Shown here: piece after piece, positions 1 through 5,206 of the stretch | How positions within the stretch are numbered: position 1 is the stretch's first letter | Layout: every line of letters begins with the position of its first letter | DNA from: Candidatus Nitrosopumilus sp. | Lineage (GTDB): Archaea > Thermoproteota > Nitrososphaeria > Nitrososphaerales > Nitrosopumilaceae | NCBI GenBank assembly: GCA_011055585.1 | Contig: DRGT01000101.1 | Coordinates: 1 to 8,050 of the forward strand | DNA length: 8,050 nt | Direction of reading: 5' to 3' | The notes under the pieces: generated by a model | Told to the model about the DNA's origin: nothing | What the model saw: the letters and a program-made list of their open reading frames with translations, nothing else | The model's database searches: none | Made by a program: the position numbers and the translations under genes

Positions 1-208
1 CAACGTCTAGAATTAATGAGGTAGCTTCAGTTCCATGTTTTTTTACTTTTTCAAAATCAATTTTTTTTATGACAGAACCATCAAGATGTTTTTCTGCTAT
101 TTTTATTCCATCAATAATTTTTGTTTTATTTGCGCCAAGATTCACTAGAGCTGAAAGTAACATATCTCCAGAAATTCCAGCAATCTGAGAATCTATTACT
201 AATACCAT
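1..208 (-). CDS. larC: LarC-like nickel-pincer cofactor nickel-insertion protein, N-terminal fragment
   Basis: The minus strand reads openly from an ATG at 208-206 to the window edge, giving the first 69 residues. It starts MVLVIDSQIAGISGDM and continues LLSALVNLGANK. The 'D-x-x-x-GISGDM-x-x-x-ALxxLGA' pattern is the N-terminal signature of the LarC family (formerly DUF111). In Lactobacillus plantarum LarC is the CTP-dependent enzyme that inserts nickel into the pincer nucleotide cofactor of lactate racemase. The rest of the gene, including most of the functional protein, lies outside the window. The gene is divergent from mdh-larB, and larB nearby makes the assignment stronger. A TATA-like box is centred about 26 bases before the ATG, with no Shine-Dalgarno sequence, so the transcript is probably leaderless. 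A run of eight T at 61-68 falls in lysine codons and does not break the frame. The family call is firm; activity is inferred. Confidence 0.85.
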   Translation of the reverse strand, partial: MVLVIDSQIAGISGDMLLSALVNLGANKTKIIDGIKIAEKHLDGSVIKKIDFEKVKKHGTEATSLILDV

Positions 209-230
209 AAAGTAGAATTTATTAAAAATG

Positions 231-238
231 AATATAAA
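231..238 (-). promoter_or_regulatory. TATA-like promoter box for larC
   Basis: Read on the minus strand this is TTTATATT. Its centre is about 26 bases upstream of the larC ATG at 208. That is the spacing expected between an archaeal TATA box and the transcription start if transcription begins at the start codon. No ribosome-binding site lies between. Called from sequence and spacing only. Confidence 0.5.
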
Positions 239-268
239 TTCTGTTGAAATTTTTGTGTATGCACTAGA

Positions 269-288
269 TTTAATTATTGATAATTAAA
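269..288 (+). promoter_or_regulatory. Inverted repeat covering the putative mdh TATA box
   Basis: TTTAATTAT, a 2-base spacer TG, then ATAATTAAA: a perfect 9-base inverted repeat. The left arm is centred about 26 bases before the mdh ATG at 299, so it fits the TATA-box position for a leaderless mdh-larB transcript. A symmetric site overlapping the TATA box could also bind a dimeric repressor or transcription factor. AT-rich DNA makes such palindromes fairly easy to get by chance, so the operator role is speculative. Confidence 0.45.
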
Positions 289-298
289 TCGCCACTTC

Positions 299-1213
299 AT
301 GATTACAATTATTGGTGCAGGAAAAGTTGGAGGAGAAGCTGCCTTATTTTCTGCATTAAAAAAATTAGATGACCAAATTCTTTTACTCGATATTATTGAG
401 GGCCTTCCACAAGGTGAAGCTATGGACATTAATCACATGCTCTCAGAACAAGGAATTGACGTAGAAGTAAAAGGTTCAAACGATTATTCAGATATGAAAG
501 GTTCTGATATTGTTGTGACAGTTGCAGGCTCTGGAAGAAAACCAGGTATGACAAGAATGGATCTTTTGAAGATTAATGCAGGAGTTGTAAAAAGTGTTGT
601 AGAAAATATAAAAAAATATGCAAATGATGCAATGATAATTCCTGTTACTAATCCTCTTGATCCCATGGCATACATTTGCTACAAAGTTTCAGGTTTTGAA
701 AAAAACAGAATTTTTGGAATGGGGGGTATGCTAGATATTTCACGGTTCATTCAGTTTATTCATGAAGCAACTGGTCATTCTCGTGATTCTATTCGTGCAC
801 TAGTAATTGGTGAACATGGAGAAAACATGTTGCCCTTACCAAGATTTTCGTCAGTATCTGGAATCCCATTAACTTCATTGCTTTCTAAAGAAAAACTTGA
901 TGAATTAGTTCAAAATACAAAGCAGGTTGCCGCAAAAGTTATTGAATTAAAAGGTGCAACTATTCATGCACCTGGAAATGGTATTTCATCAATAATTGAT
1001 GCTGTTGTAAATAATAGAAAGCGGGTAATTCCTGTTGCCACCTATCTTGATGGAGAATATGGATACTCTGATGTTACAATTGGGGTTCCAGCGGTTGTAG
1101 GTAGAAATGGTGTTGAAAAGATTGTTGAGCTAGATTTGAATGATGAAGAAAAAAATATGTTTCAAAAAGGAGTTGAAAGTGTAAAAAATGCAATATCAAG
1201 TGTTGAAATCTAG
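299..1213 (+). CDS. mdh: Malate dehydrogenase, NAD-dependent (LDH/MDH superfamily)
   Basis: This 304-residue cytoplasmic enzyme should interconvert malate and oxaloacetate in the TCA cycle and related carbon flow. The N-terminal Rossmann fold has the GAGKVG motif at residues 6-11, and Asp31 at the end of strand 2 favours NAD over NADP. The substrate loop reads GRKPGMTR. Arg80 in it corresponds to the residue that distinguishes malate dehydrogenase (Arg) from lactate dehydrogenase (Gln), and Arg86 is the mobile-loop arginine. NPLD (118-121) contacts the cofactor, Arg149 in DISR should bind the substrate carboxylate, and His173 in GEHGE is the proton acceptor. Length is normal for the family and nothing is missing. 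The ATG at 299 opens directly on the first beta strand and has a TATA-like box at leaderless spacing. It is divergent from larC, and larB begins 17 bases after its stop, so mdh and larB are probably one transcript. Confidence 0.93.
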   Translation: MITIIGAGKVGGEAALFSALKKLDDQILLLDIIEGLPQGEAMDINHMLSEQGIDVEVKGSNDYSDMKGSDIVVTVAGSGRKPGMTRMDLLKINAGVVKSVVENIKKYANDAMIIPVTNPLDPMAYICYKVSGFEKNRIFGMGGMLDISRFIQFIHEATGHSRDSIRALVIGEHGENMLPLPRFSSVSGIPLTSLLSKEKLDELVQNTKQVAAKVIELKGATIHAPGNGISSIIDAVVNNRKRVIPVATYLDGEYGYSDVTIGVPAVVGRNGVEKIVELDLNDEEKNMFQKGVESVKNAISSVEI

Positions 1214-1230
1214 GTATTTATTCAAAATAA

Positions 1231-2016
1231 TTGTTTGATTTAGAATTGGAACTTGATGAAATCTTAGAATCTTTGAAATCAGGTAAAATTAGTCTTCCAA
1301 AAGCTAGAAAACTGTTATCTCTTTACTCTCTTGAAAAAATTGAAAATATAGCCCAGATGGATGTAGAAAGAAAAAAACGTTGTGGAATTCCAGAGGTAAT
1401 ATTTGCTGAAAATAAAGAATATGATGATTTGAAAAAAATAATTCAAAGAGTGATGAAAAAATCTAATTCACTTTTAATTTCAAGAATAAAGAAAAAAGAC
1501 TTTCCCAAACTGAAATCTTATGTAAGAAAAATGAAATTAAACACTAAAAGTGGAAAACGGACTAGTACTGTTTTAATCTACAAAAAAGCCTTAAAAAAAT
1601 CTAAAGGAGTAATAGGAATCATAACTGCTGGAACTTCAGATATTGGAATTGCTGAAGAGGCCAGATTGATGTGTGAATCAATGAATTGTAAATGCATTTG
1701 TAGTTACGATGTAGGAATTGCTGGAATTCATAGAGTTTTTCCTATTCTTAAAGAAATGAAATCAAAAGATGTTGATGCAATAATTGTTGTTGCAGGAATG
1801 GAAGGAGCATTACCTACACTTGTTTCATCATTAGTAGACGTTCCAGTTATTGGAGTTCCTAGCTCTATTGGTTATGGATATGGAGGAAAGGGAGTTGCCG
1901 CATTGGCATCAATGCTGCAAAGTTGTGCACTTGGATTATCTGTAGTTAACATAGATAATGGAATTGGGGCAGGTGCCATAGCTGGAAATATAGCAAATAG
2001 GGCATCAAAGAATTAG
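1231..2016 (+). CDS. larB: LarB, pyridinium-3,5-biscarboxylate mononucleotide synthase (nickel-pincer cofactor)
   Basis: This 261-residue protein belongs to the LarB family, a PurE-related carboxylase/hydrolase that converts nicotinic acid adenine dinucleotide to the biscarboxylated mononucleotide, the first step to the nickel-pincer cofactor of LarA-type racemases. The N-terminal part contains the LarB-type stretch D44-VERKKRCGIPEVIFAENK. The C-terminal PurE-like domain starts near residue 125 (GVIGIITAGTSD). It includes VVAGMEGALPTLV with Glu191, the glycine-rich VPSSIGYGYGGKG, and SCALGLSVVNIDNGIGAG. Cys232 in that last motif aligns with the cysteine (Cys221 in L. plantarum) that forms the covalent pyridine intermediate. 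The start is TTG: an in-frame TAA lies immediately before it, and the next Met is residue 43, which would remove the family's N-terminal region. No Shine-Dalgarno sequence is visible. Older annotation would call this 'NCAIR mutase/PurE-related', but true PurE lacks this N-terminal part. The lysine-rich middle (67-125) is less typical. Confidence 0.9.
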   Translation: MFDLELELDEILESLKSGKISLPKARKLLSLYSLEKIENIAQMDVERKKRCGIPEVIFAENKEYDDLKKIIQRVMKKSNSLLISRIKKKDFPKLKSYVRKMKLNTKSGKRTSTVLIYKKALKKSKGVIGIITAGTSDIGIAEEARLMCESMNCKCICSYDVGIAGIHRVFPILKEMKSKDVDAIIVVAGMEGALPTLVSSLVDVPVIGVPSSIGYGYGGKGVAALASMLQSCALGLSVVNIDNGIGAGAIAGNIANRASKN

Positions 2017-2099
2017 CTGTAAATTCTGTATCTTTTGTGAATCCATGATTACAAAATAATTAAAAATCAAGAAAAAATGAAAAAAATCATCTCGTAAAT

Positions 2100-2107
2100 G
2101 ATATATA
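2100..2107 (+). promoter_or_regulatory. TATA-like promoter box for the radical SAM gene
   Basis: GATATATA is centred about 28 bases before the TTG start at 2132. It lies in the 115-base gap after larB, which otherwise holds only AT-rich sequence with no gene. It suggests the radical SAM gene is transcribed separately from mdh-larB, with a leader of at most a few bases. Confidence 0.5.
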
Positions 2108-2131
2108 GCATACAAAAAGGAAATGTGTTAA

Positions 2132-3709
2132 TTGGCTGGGAAAAGAATTGTCCTTACTGCGGATCGCAGTTTAATGACAAATTATAGAGGAAATTTTCTT
2201 TATGGTTTTATTGCTTGTGGACCTTATGAAGCTCTACCAGAGTGGGTTTTTGACAAAGTCTTTTGTCCAGCTGTAGAAACGGATCCTAATACTGGTGAAG
2301 CTAAAGTAGCTCAAGTCGGATTGAGACGAGTTGAAAGTGCTTTACTTCAAGGATATAAGAAAGACGAAGTATTTGTGGCAAATCCAGACTTTCTTGAAAA
2401 ATCAATAGGACCTGACACTAAAGTTCTTGGAATTAATGTAATGGACCCATTGGGAATGGCTCCAGTAACGACTACGATGTCTCCTGAAAAACTTTCTTAC
2501 GTTGCAATGAAATTCAAAAAAATGTGTGCTAAAGTTATCCAATTAAAGAAAAAATATGATTTCAAAGTTGTAGTTGGAGGAAATGGTGCGTGGGAACTTG
2601 CAAAATCAGATAGAATGAAAATTCATGGAATTGACACGGTTGTTGTTGGTGAAGCAGATGAATTAGCATTAGACTTGTTTAGTGATTTAGAAAAAGGTGA
2701 TGCACCTGAACTGATGCATTGTTTTGTAAAAAATATTCAAAATATTCCAATTATTCAAGGACCTACAGTGAATTCATTAATTGAAGCAATGAGAGGATGT
2801 GGAAGAGGTTGTGATTTTTGTGATGTGAATAAACGTTCTAAGAAAGATTTACCTCTTGAGCGACTTCAATATGAAGCAAAAATAAATCTAGATTATGGAT
2901 TTGATTCCATTTGGCTTCATTCAGATGAAATGATGCTCTATGGTTGTGATAACAGAGACTTTAGACCAAATCGTGACGCTATTACTGAGTTATGGCGAGG
3001 TCTGAAAGAACTTGGGCCAAATTTTATTGGAACTACACATATGACATTTTCATCAGTTGCCGCTGATCCTGAATTAATGCATGAAATTTCTTTAATCAAC
3101 AATCAACATAAGACTGGCAGATGGCTTGCAACAAATCTGGGTATTGAAACAGTATCTCCTAGAATGGTCAAAAAACATCTTGGTGTTAAAACAAAACCAT
3201 TTGCTCCAGAAGAATGGGGAAGTGTTGTAAGAGAAGGAGCTCAGATTTTAAATAAAAACCATTGGTTCCCTGCAGCTACAATCATTATTGGTTGGCCTGA
3301 TGAAACTCCTGATGATACACAATTTACTATTGATATGATGACAGATTTCAGAAAAATGGATTTCAGAGGACTAGTTGCACCATTACTTTACCAAGACTTT
3401 GGTGAAAAGAACTCAATGCACTTTGGAAATCTAAACGAATCTCAGTTCACTCTGTTTTGGAGATGTTGGGAGAATAACCTTCGTGTAATTAATGACATTA
3501 TTCCAATTATTCTTAGAAACAAATCCTATGGACCTCCAATGAAGATATTCATGTATGGAATCATCAAGGTTGGAACATGGGCAATTATGAGATATCTAAG
3601 AGGTTTGTGCAAAGATCTTTTCAATGGAAGAACTCCTGACGAGATTATTGAAAAATATACTAGAAGTAGATCTGTAACTGCACCAAACTTAATAACTAAA
3701 AAATTATAA
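2132..3709 (+). CDS. Cobalamin-binding-type radical SAM protein, possible lipid-modifying enzyme
   Basis: The protein has 525 residues. C223, C227 and C230 in CGRGCDFC form the CxxxCxxC motif that holds the 4Fe-4S cluster cleaving S-adenosylmethionine. The N-terminal part looks like the B12-binding fold found before the radical SAM barrel in this class: VVVGGNGAWEL at 146-156, then GIDTVVVGEADE at 166-177. The DxHxxG cobalamin ligand motif is not seen, as is common in B12-radical SAM enzymes. The barrel continues with NLGIETVSPRM and IIIGWPDETPDD. The C-terminal 100 or so residues are hydrophobic and basic (VINDIIPIIL, MKIFMYGIIKVGTWAIMRYL), which could bind membranes. A lipid substrate, for example in tetraether cyclopentane-ring formation (GrsA/GrsB-like), is a hypothesis from domain layout and likely host. 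The start is TTG, directly after an in-frame TAA. The gene converges on and overlaps a small minus-strand gene by 6 bases. Confidence 0.9.
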   Translation: MAGKRIVLTADRSLMTNYRGNFLYGFIACGPYEALPEWVFDKVFCPAVETDPNTGEAKVAQVGLRRVESALLQGYKKDEVFVANPDFLEKSIGPDTKVLGINVMDPLGMAPVTTTMSPEKLSYVAMKFKKMCAKVIQLKKKYDFKVVVGGNGAWELAKSDRMKIHGIDTVVVGEADELALDLFSDLEKGDAPELMHCFVKNIQNIPIIQGPTVNSLIEAMRGCGRGCDFCDVNKRSKKDLPLERLQYEAKINLDYGFDSIWLHSDEMMLYGCDNRDFRPNRDAITELWRGLKELGPNFIGTTHMTFSSVAADPELMHEISLINNQHKTGRWLATNLGIETVSPRMVKKHLGVKTKPFAPEEWGSVVREGAQILNKNHWFPAATIIIGWPDETPDDTQFTIDMMTDFRKMDFRGLVAPLLYQDFGEKNSMHFGNLNESQFTLFWRCWENNLRVINDIIPIILRNKSYGPPMKIFMYGIIKVGTWAIMRYLRGLCKDLFNGRTPDEIIEKYTRSRSVTAPNLITKKL

Positions 3710-3714
3710 TTTTT
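3698..3714. terminator. Putative bidirectional terminator at overlapping convergent stops
   Basis: Two TAA stops on opposite strands lie back to back as TTATAA (3704-3709). They are flanked by six A on the left and five T on the right. AAAAATTATAATTTTT (3699-3714) is a perfect 16-base palindrome. Each gene therefore has a run of five or six T on its coding strand immediately after its own stop. Archaeal transcription terminates readily at such T runs, so this element probably ends both transcripts. No GC-rich stem is present. Confidence 0.6.
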
Positions 3715-4033
3715 CTAGTGCAGCATCTGCAATTGTGTTTCTCTTTGGTGTAAGACAAATAAAGTAATTTTTATCTGCTCTTTCGATTGATTCAACTTTC
3801 TTGAATGAATTTGTATTTACATCAAATTCGTATATCCCATTATCAAGGGAACCTTTTGAGTAAATCATAAGATAGCTTTCACCAGTTGCAGGACTTAAAG
3901 GAATGAATGACATAACATATCCTTTGTACGAGTTAATGGGCATTGTATTTTTCATTGGTGGGGCAGCAGCTGACATGTAAAGGAAAATATCTTCTATAGT
4001 ATCAAATTCTTCATATTCAATTTTCATTACCAT
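3704..4033 (-). CDS. Small conserved-looking hypothetical protein
   Basis: I do not recognise this protein of up to 109 residues. It has no signal peptide, membrane helix, cysteine pair or known motif, and is probably a small soluble alpha/beta protein. Its start is acidic (MKIEYEEFDTIEDIF), the middle has strand-like segments (GYVMSFIPL, SYLMIYSKG, GIYEFDV, NYFICLTP), and the C-terminus is helical (IADAALEKL). It does not overlap any other plausible gene except for 6 bases with the radical SAM gene, and its spacing fits a real gene. Two ATG starts are possible, at 4033 and 4027 (residue 3). The TATA-like box is about 26 bases from the second but only 20 from the first, so MKIEYEEF may be the true N-terminus. 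The gene lies 47 bases downstream of the CFI-box gene on the same strand, but the TATA-like box suggests its own promoter. Confidence 0.7.
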   Translation of the reverse strand: MVMKIEYEEFDTIEDIFLYMSAAAPPMKNTMPINSYKGYVMSFIPLSPATGESYLMIYSKGSLDNGIYEFDVNTNSFKKVESIERADKNYFICLTPKRNTIADAALEKL

Positions 4034-4048
4034 GGTAACATGTTTTTG

Positions 4049-4058
4049 AATATAATAA
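4049..4058 (-). promoter_or_regulatory. TATA-like promoter box for the small hypothetical gene
   Basis: On the minus strand this reads TTATTATATT. It is centred about 26 bases before the ATG at 4027 and 20 before the ATG at 4033. The 12-base palindrome TTACCATGGTAA (4027-4038) lies between box and gene and covers the first ATG; its role, if any, is unknown. Confidence 0.45.
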
Positions 4059-4080
4059 GCTACGGAGGAAAGAATTGGTT

Positions 4081-5145
4081 TTACTTTCTTGATTTACAGT
4101 GTTTATGGATTTTGTAGGCAAATGCAGTTGGGGCTAGAATATACATTCCCAAATTTAGTGCAATTACTGAAATGCCAAATGCCAATACTTCAGTTTCTGA
4201 ACCATTATCAGCCAATGTCATTATTGATAATGAAGAAATCATTGGAGTGATGAACAGTTTTGTTGCTTCTTTAAAGACTGGATTTTGTCTTTCCCAATCA
4301 GCAATTGTTGGTGAAAATGAATAATAGAATTGGTTGAATGAATTCATAAATGAAGTTCCAGATGAAGTACTAAGAACTGTATTATCTCTAATTTCTCTAA
4401 GGAATTGTACTTGTGGTGCTAATTCTGAACCATAAGTTGCTGTAGCAATAAGACAGCCACCACCATTTCCTTGTTGGTCAACAACACAAACACCATTTTT
4501 CAGTACAGTTCCAGGTCCACAGATTGGTTCTGGTTCTTTATCGATGCAATTTCCGTTAATCAATTCTTGATTTGGTCCACAGCTAGTTGGAGGTGGAGGG
4601 GGAGGTGGAGCTGTTATGTTAATACATTTACCGTTAACTAATTCTTGATTTGGTCCACAGCTAGTTGGAGGTGGAGGAGGAGGTGGGGTAAATCCTGAAG
4701 CTGTGTATGAAAATGTTGTTGTGGATGTTTGTGTTCCATATTTAGCTGATACTTGGTATTCTCCAGTGACTTTCATAGTTCCACCAACCGCTACATTATG
4801 TGAAAATTGACCACTAGCATCAGGTGTTACTTGTGCAATTCCAATAATGTTGCTATTAGGTCCAGTAATTACAATAGTAAGAGGGGTATTAGGAAATGAT
4901 TCACTGATAGTTCCAACGTTTCCAGTAATTCTAACCGTGTCACCATCGTCATATGATGTAAAATCAGTTTCTATCAAAAATGCTTTGGGACCTGATTCTC
5001 CAATATCTTGACAGAAACCTAATTGGAATACTTGATTTGGACCACAATCTTCAGGTGATTGTTGAGCAAATGTTAAACCAGAAAAGCCATATGATAAAAT
5101 TGAAATTGATAGTATAATTAATGCTAGGTTCCCGAAACGCCTCAT
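4081..5145 (-). CDS. Secreted thaumarchaeal surface protein with Ig-like domain, CGPN repeats and CFI-box C-terminus
   Basis: This 354-residue protein begins with a signal peptide: MRR, a hydrophobic core at 7-22, and a likely cleavage after TFA (residue 27). Residues 55-148 form an Ig-like beta sandwich of the type common in thaumarchaeal surface proteins (YDDGDTVRITG, then GEYQVSAKYGTQ). Four cysteine-bracketed repeats follow the pattern CGPxxxxxxGxC at 34-45, 163-174, 189-200 and 209-220. The second and third are each preceded by a run of seven or eight prolines. Residues 230-282 are a CFI-box: GCLIATATYGS, then LREIRDN and YYSFSPTIAD. A hydrophobic helix at about 318-342 and a basic tail (KIHKHCKSRK) end the protein, so the chain probably sits outside the membrane, anchored at its C-terminus. 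The CFI-box is thought to be a C-terminal handling or sorting element, but its mechanism is not established. The partner of the cysteine repeats is unknown. It lies 61 bases downstream of the large surface-protein gene. Confidence 0.88.
   Translation of the reverse strand: MRRFGNLALIILSISILSYGFSGLTFAQQSPEDCGPNQVFQLGFCQDIGESGPKAFLIETDFTSYDDGDTVRITGNVGTISESFPNTPLTIVITGPNSNIIGIAQVTPDASGQFSHNVAVGGTMKVTGEYQVSAKYGTQTSTTTFSYTASGFTPPPPPPPTSCGPNQELVNGKCINITAPPPPPPPTSCGPNQELINGNCIDKEPEPICGPGTVLKNGVCVVDQQGNGGGCLIATATYGSELAPQVQFLREIRDNTVLSTSSGTSFMNSFNQFYYSFSPTIADWERQNPVFKEATKLFITPMISSLSIMTLADNGSETEVLAFGISVIALNLGMYILAPTAFAYKIHKHCKSRK
4543..4689 (-). repeat. Imperfect 78-base tandem duplication encoding polyproline-CGPNQEL units
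   Basis: Positions 4543-4611 match 4621-4689 at an offset of 78 bases (26 codons). Within this, 38 bases are identical (4562-4599 and 4640-4677). It encodes two successive units of a proline run, TSCGPNQEL, then NGxCI. The high identity at the DNA level points to a recent in-frame duplication inside the surface-protein gene. Confidence 0.85.
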
Positions 5146-5171
5146 GTTCTGGATTTTTCAACGTTTGAGAG

Positions 5172-5178
5172 TATTTAA
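5172..5178 (-). promoter_or_regulatory. TATA-like promoter box for the CFI-box gene
   Basis: On the minus strand this reads TTAAATA, centred about 30 bases before the ATG at 5145. It would give a leader of only a few bases. No clear Shine-Dalgarno sequence lies between it and the start. Confidence 0.4.
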
Positions 5179-5187
5179 GAATTCAGT

Positions 5188-5197
5188 GAAAGAAAAT
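5188..5197 (-). terminator. Possible T-rich terminator after the S-layer-like gene
   Basis: The minus strand reads ATTTTCTTTC starting 10 bases after the TAA stop at 5209-5207. Such T-rich tracts can end archaeal transcription, but this one is short and interrupted. It lies just upstream of the TATA-like box of the next gene. Confidence 0.3.
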
Positions 5198-5206
5198 TTG
5201 ACATCA

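Noticed and set aside
36..68. T runs in the larC fragment as a terminator or frameshift site
   Set aside because: They are lysine and related codons read on the other strand, and the frame is intact on both sides with family-like sequence.
484..675. Minus-strand frame of 63 residues inside mdh
   Set aside because: It lies wholly within mdh, which has every expected catalytic motif; the minus frame has no recognisable domain or promoter.
299..1213. Lactate dehydrogenase
   Set aside because: The substrate-specificity position is Arg80 in GRKPGMTR, as in malate dehydrogenases, rather than Gln.
1231..2016. PurE (purine biosynthesis carboxylase/mutase)
   Set aside because: The protein has the LarB N-terminal region and the SCALG cysteine motif, is longer than class I PurE, and sits near larC.
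2017..2131. Small gene or RNA in the gap after larB
   Set aside because: Only short AT-rich sequence with a TATA-like box is present; no start-stop pair of useful length and no stable stem was seen.
4543..4689. CRISPR-like direct repeat
   Set aside because: There are only two copies, they are in frame inside a coding region, and the repeated protein pattern explains them.
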